Part shown: one piece after another, positions 1 through 6,578 of the stretch | Numbering within the stretch: the first letter of the stretch is position 1 | How the letters are laid out: each line of letters starts with the position of its first letter | NCBI GenBank assembly: GCA_025453745.1 | Contig: JALOPS010000011.1 | Coordinates: forward strand, 1-39,017 | From: Gemmatimonadaceae bacterium | GTDB lineage: Bacteria; Gemmatimonadota; Gemmatimonadetes; Gemmatimonadales; Gemmatimonadaceae | Length of the DNA: 39,017 nucleotides | Direction: 5' to 3' | Position numbers and translations under genes: made by a program | The notes under the pieces: model-generated | Told to the model about the DNA's origin: nothing | What the model saw: the letters and a program-made list of their open reading frames with translations, nothing else | Database searches by the model: none

Positions 1-43
1 GAGTCGCACAGCGACGCGCGCGCCTTCGCGACGGGCTATCTCG
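1..43. repeat. 43-bp terminal direct repeat (circular contig overlap)
   Basis: Bases 1-43 are identical to 38975-39017. The repeat lies within a coding sequence and keeps its frame across the junction. The simplest reading is assembly overlap of a circular or circularly permuted molecule, not a biological terminal repeat. Confidence 0.9.
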
Positions 44-165
44 CGAGCCTGCTCGGGCTCGGTACGCCGTCGGACGCGTACGCGCTGCCGTGGCCGCTCG
101 GCCCCGCGCTCGTGGTCGCGGTGTCGTCGTGCCGCCCGCGTGCGGCCGCGGAGGTGGCGTCGTGA
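1..165 (+). CDS. Small unknown protein, 3' part of gene that starts at 38828
   Basis: This is the C-terminal part of a 103-residue protein. It is open from base 1 in frame and stops with TGA at 163-165. The 5' part lies at 38828-39017; the 43-base end overlap joins the two parts in one frame. The protein has no motif I recognise. It is the first gene of the rightward arm. Its stop overlaps the GTG start of the next gene (GTGA at 162-165), which implies translational coupling. The joined length assumes a circular genome. Confidence 0.75.
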   Translation, partial: ESHSDARAFATGYLASLLGLGTPSDAYALPWPLGPALVVAVSSCRPRAAAEVAS

Positions 166-407
166 GCTCCGACCTTGAGCACCTCGTGAGCCTCGCGGAC
201 ATGCACGGGGCCCATGTCAGACTGCGCAAGCACAGCCGCAAGCGGGTGTGGACCGCGTCCGTGGTGACCGACGGACGCCACGAGCTACTGGCGACAAGCA
301 CGGAGCCCACCATCACCGCCGCCGTGCTCGCGTGCCTCGCGAAGCTGCGAGCGAAGGAGACGACCGATGGCGTGGTGCATGGCCGTGATGAGCCCGGAGG
401 TGGATGA
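162..407 (+). CDS. Small unknown protein
   Basis: An 81-residue protein starting at GTG 162, which overlaps the previous stop. GGAGG at 149-153 is well placed as ribosome-binding site, so I prefer this start to the ATG at 90. The protein begins with Ser-Ser-Asp-Leu-Glu-His and has a basic centre (RLRKHSRKRVW). It then reads like a beta-strand pair followed by a helix (AAVLACLAKLRAKE). No known family is recognised. Its stop overlaps the next start. Confidence 0.65.
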   Translation: MSSDLEHLVSLADMHGAHVRLRKHSRKRVWTASVVTDGRHELLATSTEPTITAAVLACLAKLRAKETTDGVVHGRDEPGGG

Positions 408-631
408 TGAGCAGCGATCGACCGGCGCGAGAGGCGATGCGTCCCTGGCAGGTAGTTTTCTGGTTCGTGGCGTTTTGGATTGCCGGCGTTGCATCGGCGG
501 TTGCTGTTGCGGATGTGCACGTCAACGGCTGGAACGTTGCAAACGCCTTGTTCCTCGCATACTTCACATTGCTACCGTGGGTTCGCGCATGGCTTCACAT
601 CCGCGAGAGGGCGATGTCCGATGCGAAGTAG
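407..631 (+). CDS. Small two-helix membrane protein
   Basis: A 74-residue protein with two hydrophobic stretches, roughly residues 13-36 (VVFWFVAFWIAGVASAVAV) and 42-60 (VANALFLAYFTLLPWVRAWL), joined by a short polar loop. It is therefore probably an inner-membrane hairpin protein. Two ATGs (404, 407) are available; GGAGG at 396-400 has better spacing for 407. Its position among early genes argues against a holin, and a superinfection or host-takeover role is only a guess. Confidence 0.6.
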   Translation: MSSDRPAREAMRPWQVVFWFVAFWIAGVASAVAVADVHVNGWNVANALFLAYFTLLPWVRAWLHIRERAMSDAK

Positions 632-854
632 GGTCTCGCTGGATTACATGAAGCGCGCAGCGCCTTCGTGGCGCTGGTCAGTTCGGCGCGCGGGACTCGT
701 GTACGTTGGCCGACGTGACGGGGCTCGTGTGGAGGTGCGCCGCGTGGCTTCGATCTTTGATGATGAGGGCCGGGGCGGCCGGTGGCACGTGTACCCTGTC
801 GGCAAGCCGCTTCAATGCTGGATTTTATCGCAGGAGACCAATCATGCCGAGTGA
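621..854 (+). CDS. Small basic unknown protein
   Basis: A 77-residue protein starting at ATG 621 inside the end of the previous gene, with GAGAGGG upstream. It is Arg-rich at the N-terminus (MRSRVSLDYMKRAAPSWRW) and looks like a small beta-rich fold. No family is recognised. It is kept as a gene because the start has a ribosome-binding site and the stop meets the next gene. Confidence 0.55.
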   Translation: MRSRVSLDYMKRAAPSWRWSVRRAGLVYVGRRDGARVEVRRVASIFDDEGRGGRWHVYPVGKPLQCWILSQETNHAE

Positions 855-1083
855 CCGACTGCCGCCGCCCGCGCGCGTGCCCGCTGAGGCTCGCGAGGTG
901 GCTGAGACGTGGCGGCCGCCGCGCGACATGTGGCCCGACGACGAGCTTGACCGCATTTTCGGGCCCACGGAGACGGTGGACCCGGGGCCGCTGATGCAGG
1001 AGCGGAGCGCGCTGCTGCGCGACCTGGACACGCTCGAGCGCGTGCATGGATGGTACGACGACGAGGAAGGGGAGGTGTGGTGA
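844..1083 (+). CDS. Small unknown protein ending GWYDDEEGEVW
   Basis: A 79-residue protein from ATG 844, with a GGAGA ribosome-binding site at 832-836. It is proline-rich and acidic, with a C-terminal helix (LMQERSALLRDLDTLERVHG). The last 44 bases of the gene and the next start are repeated at 1930-1973, where they encode a second copy of the tail GWYDDEEGEV. The TGATG junction couples it to the next gene. Function unknown. Confidence 0.65.
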   Translation: MPSDRLPPPARVPAEAREVAETWRPPRDMWPDDELDRIFGPTETVDPGPLMQERSALLRDLDTLERVHGWYDDEEGEVW

Positions 1084-1085
1084 TG
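1042..1085 (+). repeat. Gene-end/RBS module, copy 1 (copy 2 at 1930-1973)
   Basis: A 44-base segment containing the end of one gene (GWYDDEEGEV plus stop), a GGGGAGGTG ribosome-binding site and the next ATG. It is 41/44 identical to 1930-1973. Both copies deliver a start codon to a different downstream gene. Confidence 0.85.
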
Positions 1086-1385
1086 ACAGATGCCGAGTAC
1101 GAGGAGTTGCGCGCTCGTGCGATTGCGGCGCAGTCGCCGGACGAGCGTGAGGTCCAGCGGTGGTCGGACGCATTCGACCGCCTCGCCCAGGAATGGCACC
1201 AGGCGCGAGCGCTACGCGTGGGCGCCGAGGACCTGCTTGCGGCGTTCGACAAGCGGCTCGCGCACCTCAGCGCCGAGTGCGACATGACGCGGCCGGATGA
1301 TCTGGCCGCAACGTGCGCCGCACAGCGGTGGTCGGAGCTGCATCACGCCGCCACAGCGCTTCGCAAGCTGCTCGGGGGCGAGTGA
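1083..1385 (+). CDS. Small helical unknown protein
   Basis: A 100-residue protein from ATG 1083, overlapping the previous stop by one base, with GGGGAGGTG at 1070-1078. It is almost wholly alpha-helical, with many Ala, Arg and Glu residues (EYEELRARAIAAQSPDEREV). It could form coiled-coil oligomers. No family is recognised. It belongs to the run of small early genes. Confidence 0.6.
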   Translation: MTDAEYEELRARAIAAQSPDEREVQRWSDAFDRLAQEWHQARALRVGAEDLLAAFDKRLAHLSAECDMTRPDDLAATCAAQRWSELHHAATALRKLLGGE

Positions 1386-1717
1386 TGGACCTGCGATCCA
1401 AGGTGCGCACGACGTACCAAGCCCCAGTGCCGGGCGCTCGCATCCGTACGCGCAAGGCTGACGCCTACGCGGATTGGGCTCACGCGCTCGTGCGCGACCG
1501 ACTGGTCGAGCAGTGCGAGTGCAGCGCCGGAGACGGCTATGGCAGCCCCTCGGAGGTCTGCGGCGGTCACGCCGGCAGGCGCGTGCCCGAGGTCGATTTT
1601 TGGGGTGAGCCGACCGGCAAGTTGGTGACGATTTACGTCGGCATTTTCAACGAGGACGTCCGACGCGACATGCGCCGCCGGCTCACGAAGATGCTTCGCG
1701 CGGGGTGGCGGCCGTGA
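1385..1717 (+). CDS. Unknown protein with Cys/His cluster
   Basis: A 110-residue protein from ATG 1385. The middle region has QCECSAGDGYGS, then VCGGH, a possible C-C-C-H metal site near residues 44-62. The C-terminus is a beta strand followed by a basic helix (DMRRRLTKMLRAGWRP). The resemblance to small zinc-binding phage proteins is only compositional. The TGATG-type overlap at 1383-1387 couples it to the gene upstream. Confidence 0.6.
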   Translation: MDLRSKVRTTYQAPVPGARIRTRKADAYADWAHALVRDRLVEQCECSAGDGYGSPSEVCGGHAGRRVPEVDFWGEPTGKLVTIYVGIFNEDVRRDMRRRLTKMLRAGWRP

Positions 1718-1917
1718 CTCCCGCAGAGTACACGCGGGTCCTGCGCACGCTGGAAAGCGTAGCGCGTGGACAGGCGGTGTCTGCGGCCGACATGGACGCG
1801 GCGCGCGTCGAGGTTCGCCGCGTCATGCGCAAGCACGGCGCGAGCACGAGGCTGCGCGCTGGTCGGTTCAATCGCGAGGCTGAGGCATGGTGGCGCCTGC
1901 TCGGGGGGCTCACATGA
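1714..1917 (+). CDS. Small helical basic protein
   Basis: A 67-residue protein. I chose GTG 1714, which overlaps the previous stop (GTGA) and has GGGGTGG upstream; GTG 1705 is an in-frame alternative. It starts VTPAEYTRVLRTLESVARGQ and contains two Arg-rich helices. No family is recognised. Its ATGA end joins a start codon at 1914 that may be a relic (see 1971-2147). Confidence 0.5.
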   Translation: MTPAEYTRVLRTLESVARGQAVSAADMDAARVEVRRVMRKHGASTRLRAGRFNREAEAWWRLLGGLT

Positions 1918-1929
1918 TCATCGGTTCGG

Positions 1930-1973
1930 GTGCACGGCTGGTACGACGACGAGGAAGGGGAGGTGCGGTGATG
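1930..1973 (+). repeat. Gene-end/RBS module, copy 2
   Basis: Second copy of the 44-base segment at 1042-1085 (three mismatches). The upstream reading frame here is only the orphan tail VHGWYDDEEGEVR followed by TGA, so it is a remnant of a duplicated gene 3' end. It now serves as leader and ribosome-binding site for the gene at 1971. Confidence 0.8.
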
Positions 1974-2147
1974 GAGTGGTTCAGTAACCGCAGGGCCGAT
2001 TCACCCGATCATGCGCTGCGTTGCGCGATACGAGACCTTCGAGACCGCCTCATGAAAGACTCGGTAACGCATGCGTATCCACGATGCGCCGCCACAATGC
2101 AGGACATCGCACGTGACCTCGACGCCATCTTGCGAGGCGCACCGTGA
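1971..2147 (+). CDS. Small unknown protein ending DAILRGAP
   Basis: A 58-residue protein. ATG 1971 is preferred because the repeated module supplies GGGGAGGTG just upstream. An in-frame ATG at 1914 would add 19 residues of shadow-like Arg-rich sequence. The C-terminus (IARDLDAILRGAP) matches that of the gene at 3870-4031 (IARIDAILRGES) in both protein and DNA, which suggests a shared 3' module. Its stop overlaps the nuclease start. Confidence 0.55.
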   Translation: MEWFSNRRADSPDHALRCAIRDLRDRLMKDSVTHAYPRCAATMQDIARDLDAILRGAP

Positions 2148-2908
2148 TCGTTGGCAGCGGCAGACCCGCCGAAGGCTACGGCCCCGGCTTCCTGAGCGCA
2201 TCGCAGGTCGCGAGCTTCCTCGGCGACCCCGAGCCGCTCACGCGCTGGGCCGTGCTCATGAGCCGCTCGGGGAAGGACCCATTCCGTCACCGCGACGACG
2301 CCGCGGAGGTGGGCACGGCGGTCCACGCGGCCATCGTCGCGTACCTCAGCGGCAAGCCCGACGAGACGCTGCTGTGGGGCGCACGCGACCAGCGCGCCGC
2401 GGAGCACGCGTACGCGGCGTGGGTCCGGTGGTGGGAGAAGGAGGATCGCGGCACGCCCACCCATGCGGAATGGCCCATGGCAAGCGAGAGCCTGCGCCTC
2501 GGCGGCACGCTAGACCTCGCGGTCGTGCGCGCGGATGGCTCCAGGTGGCTCTACGACTGGAAGGGCTGCGAGAGCCTGAGCGCGCTCACTGGGAAGCCCA
2601 AGCCCAGCGTGTGGAAGGCCGGGGCCATCCTACAAGCCGGGCTCTATGCGCAGCTCGCGGCGCGGCACCACGAGCAGCACATCGGGCTCTTCGATGGCGC
2701 CAGCATCGTCTACCTGCCGCGAGACACGGGCGAGGCCGTCGAGGTCAGCGTGACCGGCGCGGAGTGGAAGCAAGCCCGCGAGGATGCGCTCGCGCTACTG
2801 CCGCTCGTGCGGCGTCACATCGAGCGCGAGTCGTGGGGCGCGATGGCGCGACCGTGCCCCGAGCTGCCGCCCATCGAGCTCGACGACGAGATCACGTTCG
2901 GGCCGTAG
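2144..2908 (+). CDS. PD-(D/E)XK exonuclease, Cas4/RecB-like, partner of the annealase
   Basis: A 254-residue protein with the ordered motifs of the RecB/Cas4-type nuclease fold: GTAVHAA (His61), GTLDL (Asp124), YDWK (Asp138, Lys140) and QAGLYA (Gln164, Tyr168). Such nucleases resect double-stranded DNA ends to single strands for annealing. It sits directly upstream of a RecT/Bet-type gene, the standard two-component phage recombination pair. No Cys residues for a Cas4 iron-sulfur cluster are visible. GTG 2144 overlaps the previous stop (GTGA). The stop is TAG, unusual in this genome. Confidence 0.85.
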   Translation: MIVGSGRPAEGYGPGFLSASQVASFLGDPEPLTRWAVLMSRSGKDPFRHRDDAAEVGTAVHAAIVAYLSGKPDETLLWGARDQRAAEHAYAAWVRWWEKEDRGTPTHAEWPMASESLRLGGTLDLAVVRADGSRWLYDWKGCESLSALTGKPKPSVWKAGAILQAGLYAQLAARHHEQHIGLFDGASIVYLPRDTGEAVEVSVTGAEWKQAREDALALLPLVRRHIERESWGAMARPCPELPPIELDDEITFGP

Positions 2909-2928
2909 CCGGGAAACGACACGCGTCA

Positions 2929-2979
2929 TGACAAAAGCGCGTGACGTCCCTTGCGCTTTTGTGAGCGCGGGCCCATCAT
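2929..2979 (+). promoter_or_regulatory. Promoter and palindromic operator/hairpin upstream of annealase gene
   Basis: TTGCGC (2951-2956), a 17-base spacer and CATCAT (2974-2979) form a sigma70-type promoter. A perfect 10-bp inverted repeat, ACAAAAGCGC at 2931-2940 and GCGCTTTTGT at 2953-2962, overlaps the -35 box. It could be an operator or a terminator for the upstream nuclease. The block 2929-2956 is repeated upstream of the gene at 6362. Another GC hairpin (about 2990-3004) precedes the ribosome-binding site AGGAGA. Confidence 0.7.
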
Positions 2980-3018
2980 CGTGACACTCAGCGGGCCCGG
3001 CCCGCGCAGGAGACCGAC

Positions 3019-3873
3019 ATGACCGACATCGTGAAGACCGAAGCCGGGCTCGTGCCCGCACGTGGCACGCGCGACGAAGCGCGGCTCATCCGCGACCAGC
3101 TCGCGCCGAAGGCGAGCGACGCCGAGATCCGGGTGTTCCTGGCGCTGTGTCAGCGCCTCGACCTCGACCCGTTCGCGCGGCAAATCTACCTCGTGGGCCG
3201 CTGGGACTCGCGTGCTCGCGCGGAGGTGTACACGCCCCAGGTCAGCATCGACGGCTTCCGCCTCGTGGCGCAGCGCACGGGCGAGTACGCCGGCCAAGCT
3301 GGCCCGGAGTGGTGCGATGAGTCCGGCGCGTGGCGCGACGTGTGGCTCTCCCCGACGCCTCCGGCTGCTGCGCGCGTGGGCGTCTACCGCAAGGACTGGG
3401 CTGCTCCGCTCTACCGCGTCGCGCTCTGGAGCGAGTTCGTGCAGACGCACAAGGACAAGCAGACCGGGAAGCACGTCACGTCGCCGATGTGGGCGCGGAT
3501 GCCGTCCGTGATGCTCGCAAAGTGCGCGGAGATGCAGGCGCTCCGCGCGGCGTTCCCTAACGAGCTCTCGGGCGTGTACGGGGTCGAGGAGATGGCGCAG
3601 GCGACGCCGGTCGAGGTCGTGCGCGAGGAGCCCGCGGTCGACGTGGTCGCGATGATGGCGGCCGTCACGACGCGCGAGGAGTACGCCGCCGCCGTGGACG
3701 CTGCAAAGGCAGCATGGCGCACGCTGGACGGCGAGACGCGGAAGGCCTGGGAGGCCGAGCGCGACGACGCGAAGACGCGACTCACGCAGCCCACGGAGGC
3801 CGCGGGCGAGGGGTCGTGTGGAGATGGCTACGAAGGCCACGGCACCGAGGTCGGGCAAGGGGGTCGCGAATGA
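3019..3873 (+). CDS. RecT/Bet-family single-strand annealing protein
   Basis: A 284-residue protein. The N-terminal two-thirds match the phage Bet/RecT layout: EIRVFLALCQRLDLDPFARQ, IYLVGRW, then VSIDGFRLVAQRTGEYAG, and later PSVMLAKCAEMQALRAAFP followed by a GVY/EEM segment. These proteins coat single strands made by the partner exonuclease and anneal them during phage replication and recombination. The C-terminal ~85 residues are charged and low in complexity. ATG 3019 follows AGGAGACCGAC. Its stop overlaps the next start (ATGA). Confidence 0.93.
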   Translation: MTDIVKTEAGLVPARGTRDEARLIRDQLAPKASDAEIRVFLALCQRLDLDPFARQIYLVGRWDSRARAEVYTPQVSIDGFRLVAQRTGEYAGQAGPEWCDESGAWRDVWLSPTPPAAARVGVYRKDWAAPLYRVALWSEFVQTHKDKQTGKHVTSPMWARMPSVMLAKCAEMQALRAAFPNELSGVYGVEEMAQATPVEVVREEPAVDVVAMMAAVTTREEYAAAVDAAKAAWRTLDGETRKAWEAERDDAKTRLTQPTEAAGEGSCGDGYEGHGTEVGQGGRE

Positions 3874-4031
3874 GTGATGTGGTCTACGTGCTCGAACGCG
3901 AGCAGGGCGAGTACGCGGACCGCACGCATGCGCTCGTACTCGCGACGCTCGACAAGCGCGCATGTCATCGCGCGGTCATCTACGGGCCGACGATCGCCCG
4001 CATCGACGCCATCTTGCGGGGTGAGTCGTGA
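3870..4031 (+). CDS. Small unknown protein ending DAILRGES
   Basis: A 53-residue protein from ATG 3870, overlapping the annealase stop, with GGGGG upstream. It starts MSDVVYVLEREQGEYADRTH. The C-terminal IARIDAILRG and its DNA resemble the end of the gene at 1971-2147, so the two genes share a 3' end plus the junction to the next GTG start. No function is recognised. Confidence 0.6.
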   Translation: MSDVVYVLEREQGEYADRTHALVLATLDKRACHRAVIYGPTIARIDAILRGES

Positions 4032-4498
4032 CCGCGATCTACTTGTCCGCAAGCTCCGCGGAAACGCCACGCGCCCGCGCCATCCGCGACCTGCTGCGCT
4101 CGGAGGGCATCACGGTAGTGGGCGGCGGCTGGATCGAGTCCGTCGAGCAGCACGGCTCCCTGGGGCTCCGGCTGCCGCAGATGGTCCGCGAGCGCATCGC
4201 CGACGATTGGGTCGCCGACATCCGCCGCGCCCGTGCGCTGCTCGCGCTCGTGCCGGACGTGCCGCCCGAGGCCGAGGAGCTGGAATGGGTCCACCGTCAC
4301 GGCGCGATGCCGCCGCGTCACAGCCTCGGGCTCGTGGCTGAGGTGAGCATCGCGCGCGCTCTCGGGCTGCCCGTGGTGCTCGCGTCGAAGACGCCGCAGG
4401 AGCGGCTCCATCCGGCCTACCTCTTCGCAGGGGGCTTGGTGTACGGCGAGGATGTGGCTGCGGCTTGGGCCGCGATTCAGAAGGCGAGGAGGGCGTGA
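4028..4498 (+). CDS. Nucleoside 2-deoxyribosyltransferase-like protein
   Basis: A 156-residue protein. It begins AIYLSASS, followed by an alpha/beta pattern with VADIRRARALLALVPD and GLVAEVSIARALGLPVVLAS. This is the signature order of the nucleoside 2-deoxyribosyltransferase superfamily, in which the Glu of the GxxxE segment (Glu105 here) is catalytic. Members exchange bases on deoxynucleosides or hydrolyse deoxynucleotides. In phage it may recycle or sense nucleotides. The start is GTG 4028 (GTGA overlap). The fold is likely; the exact substrate is unknown. Confidence 0.65.
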   Translation: MTAIYLSASSAETPRARAIRDLLRSEGITVVGGGWIESVEQHGSLGLRLPQMVRERIADDWVADIRRARALLALVPDVPPEAEELEWVHRHGAMPPRHSLGLVAEVSIARALGLPVVLASKTPQERLHPAYLFAGGLVYGEDVAAAWAAIQKARRA

Positions 4499-4737
4499 TG
4501 GACGAGAAGTCGCTTTTGGAAGACCACCGCGTCGAGCGGCGCAACGCAGCCAAGAACGCGCTACGCGAAGCCACCGAGGCCGTGGCGAAGGCGCGGGATG
4601 CGGTGGTCGCGGTGGCGAAGAAGTGGGCAACCGAGTCTTGTGTTGAGGGACTCGATCTGCTGATCGCGACGCAGTCGTTGCGTGAAGCCGAGCGTGTTGA
4701 GGGCGAGGCCCGTGCGCGGCTGGAGGCGCTGCGATGA
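4498..4737 (+). CDS. Small coiled-coil protein
   Basis: A 79-residue protein from ATG 4498, with AGGAGGG upstream. It is almost entirely alpha-helical with heptad-like Ala/Val/Leu spacing (NALREATEAVAKARDAVVAV), broken once around Cys48 and Gly50. It is probably a homo-oligomeric coiled coil. It couples to neighbours on both sides by short overlaps. No family is recognised. Confidence 0.6.
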   Translation: MDEKSLLEDHRVERRNAAKNALREATEAVAKARDAVVAVAKKWATESCVEGLDLLIATQSLREAERVEGEARARLEALR

Positions 4738-5300
4738 GCGAGAACCCGATTCTGTTCAGCGGCGCAATGGTACGCGCGATCCTCGACGGCGCGAAGACGC
4801 AGACGCGGCGGCTCGCCAAGCTCGATGCCGCGCTCGACCTGGACGAGAACCTCGTCGCGCCCGTGCAGCCTGGCGACACGCTGTGGGTGCGCGAGACGTG
4901 GCGCGTCTCCTGGGCCTTTGACCATCTGCCGCCGAGTGAGATCCTCGCGCACGAGAAAGACCCAGAGATCCACTACCTTGCCGACACGCACCTCGCGAGC
5001 CCTCATTCTGGCCCGCGCGGCAAAACCCGCGTGTCCATCCACATGCCGCGCTGGGCCTCGCGTCTCTCGCTCCGCGTGACCGATGTGCGCGTCGAGCGGC
5101 TCGGGGACATCAGCGCCGAGGACTGCATTGCGGAGGGCGCGATGCACTGGCTCGCGTCGGAGCACCCAGGGCGTCCGTATCGCCACATCACGCCGCGGGC
5201 AGCCTTCGGGCTGCTGTGGCTGCATGTCCACGGTGACGGCGCGTGGGAGCGCGACCGCGAGCGCTGGGTGTGGGTCTACGGCTTCAAGGTGGTGCGGTGA
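4734..5300 (+). CDS. ASCH-like/morphogenesis-associated phage protein
   Basis: A 188-residue protein typical of a widespread phage family: PILFSGAMVRAILDGAKTQT near the N-terminus, then PGDTLWVRETW, HMPRWASRLSLRVTDVRVER and a C-terminal WVWVYGF. The first half resembles the ASCH/PUA-like beta-barrel, a predicted RNA- or modified-base-binding fold. The function in phage is unknown. ATG 4734 overlaps the previous stop (ATGA). The family assignment is by recognised pattern, not by search. Confidence 0.7.
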   Translation: MSENPILFSGAMVRAILDGAKTQTRRLAKLDAALDLDENLVAPVQPGDTLWVRETWRVSWAFDHLPPSEILAHEKDPEIHYLADTHLASPHSGPRGKTRVSIHMPRWASRLSLRVTDVRVERLGDISAEDCIAEGAMHWLASEHPGRPYRHITPRAAFGLLWLHVHGDGAWERDRERWVWVYGFKVVR

Positions 5301-5839
5301 CGCGCTTCTGCGGCACGACGTGGACCCCTCGGCCCGGCACGCGGTGCTGGCATCTGCTCGACCGCATCGCCTCGCGACCCGCGACGCGGCCCGAGCTGGA
5401 GCGCGAAATGGGCGTCGGGCTGTCGTGGGCGCTGCGCGAGCTCGCGCGCGCTGGGCTCATCGAAGCACGCGGTGTCGGCGCGGGCTCCTGTGGATGGGTC
5501 GTCACAAGCGCGGGCCGTGCGGTGCTCGGCGACACCGTGAGCCCGCCCGCGGTCGAGCCGGCAGCGCTGCCCCAGCGCGAGCCCGTGCGTGCCGGGCGAC
5601 GGTGGCTCCTCGGGTGCGGCATCCACACGAGCGCCCGAGCCCGCACGCGGTGCTCCGTGTGCGACGCGGCGCATGCGGCGACACTGGCCGCGCTCGACGA
5701 CGGCGCGGTGAAGCGGCACCTCCAGATGACCAGCCGCACGACGCTGGCGATGAGTCGCCGCATGGAGGCGCACGGCACGACGGCCGGGCCTCGACCCAAG
5801 TTCAACGCGGTCACCGTGGCCGCAGGAAGACGACGATGA
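5297..5839 (+). CDS. Winged-helix DNA-binding protein with Cys cluster
   Basis: A 180-residue protein. Residues ~17-70 read as a winged helix (CWHLLDRIASRPATRPELER, then ALRELARAGLIEARG). A second part has CGIH followed by CSVC about 12 residues later, a possible zinc site near residues 108-125. The C-terminal helix is basic. It starts at GTG 5297, overlapping the previous stop. A transcription-regulator role is plausible from the fold but unproven. Confidence 0.6.
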   Translation: MTRFCGTTWTPRPGTRCWHLLDRIASRPATRPELEREMGVGLSWALRELARAGLIEARGVGAGSCGWVVTSAGRAVLGDTVSPPAVEPAALPQREPVRAGRRWLLGCGIHTSARARTRCSVCDAAHAATLAALDDGAVKRHLQMTSRTTLAMSRRMEAHGTTAGPRPKFNAVTVAAGRRR

Positions 5840-6246
5840 ACAAGCTGTGTGCGATTGGCCGCCTGGGAGCCGACCCGGACTCGAAGACCACGCGCGGAGG
5901 GACCACGGTCCTCGAACTCCGCATCGCGATCGACGCGCGGACCAAGCGCGGCGATGAGTGGGTGACCCTGACCACGTGGTGTCGCGCGTCGCTCTTCGGA
6001 CGCCGCGCGGAGTCGCTCGCCGACAAGGTCCGCAAGGGCGACCGCGTGGGCGTCTCCGGCGCACTGAGCGTGCGCGAGTTCGAGAAGAGCGACGGCACGA
6101 AGGGCTACTCGGTCGAAATCCTCGACGCGGACATCACGCTCTTGGGCAGCGGCGGAGAGCGTGCGCCTCGCGAGCGTCGTCGCGAAGAGTCGCGCGACGA
6201 CGGGTTCCCGGCCGACGACTTTGCGGACGACGACATCCCGTTCTGA
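5836..6246 (+). CDS. ssb: Single-stranded DNA-binding protein
   Basis: A 136-residue OB-fold SSB: MNKLCAIGRLGADPDSKTT, then the strand TWCRASLFGRRAE, GDRVGVSGALSVREFEKSDG and EILDADITLLGSG. It ends in the acidic tip DDDIPF, the interaction tail found on bacterial and phage SSBs. It protects single-stranded DNA during replication and recombination beside the annealase and nuclease. ATG 5836 follows AGGAAG. It is the last gene before the second promoter cassette. Confidence 0.95.
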   Translation: MNKLCAIGRLGADPDSKTTRGGTTVLELRIAIDARTKRGDEWVTLTTWCRASLFGRRAESLADKVRKGDRVGVSGALSVREFEKSDGTKGYSVEILDADITLLGSGGERAPRERRREESRDDGFPADDFADDDIPF

Positions 6247-6264
6247 GAAATCGACATCCGACTC

Positions 6265-6315
6265 TGACAAAAGCGCGTGACGGCCCTTGCGCATCCGAAG
6301 CGCAGACCCCATTAT
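6265..6315 (+). promoter_or_regulatory. Promoter cassette copy 2, upstream of the ribozyme operon
   Basis: TTGCGC (6287-6292), a 17-base spacer and CATTAT (6310-6315). Bases 6265-6292 repeat 2929-2956 with one mismatch, but the right arm of the palindrome seen there is degraded here. A GGCGG/CCGCC hairpin (about 6325-6341) and an AGGAGACCGAC ribosome-binding block follow, again as in copy 1. It likely drives 6362-7083. Confidence 0.7.
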
Positions 6316-6361
6316 CTGAGGGTCGGCGGGAGAGACCGCCGCGAAACAGGAGACCGACACC

Positions 6362-6553
6362 ATGACCGACGACCTTCGCGCCATCCTCATCGCCCACCCC
6401 GAAGCCGCTGACCTTGTGCTGACTACGATGGAGGCGCGCCAGGCGCTCAGCAACGCCCGCGCGCGCGACAACTACTCGCCGGCCACAAAGGCGCGCATCG
6501 CGAAGCTCACGGCCGAGGTGGCCGGGTACGAGACCCGGCTCGCTGCGCTCTGA
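6362..6553 (+). CDS. Small helical unknown protein
   Basis: A 63-residue protein from ATG 6362 behind the duplicated promoter and the same AGGAGACCGAC leader as the annealase gene. It is two-helix in character (EARQALSNARARDNYSP, then IAKLTAEVAGYETRLAAL), and the second helix looks coiled-coil. No family is recognised. It is the first gene of the transcript that carries the ribozyme. Confidence 0.6.
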   Translation: MTDDLRAILIAHPEAADLVLTTMEARQALSNARARDNYSPATKARIAKLTAEVAGYETRLAAL

Positions 6554-6578
6554 TGACCTCTGGCTGGGAGAAGACGTC

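Noticed and set aside
1-43. Terminal repeat as an integrase attachment site or biological end repeat
   Set aside because: No integrase gene is seen, the repeat is inside a gene and continuous in frame, and it is at both contig ends, as expected from circular assembly overlap.
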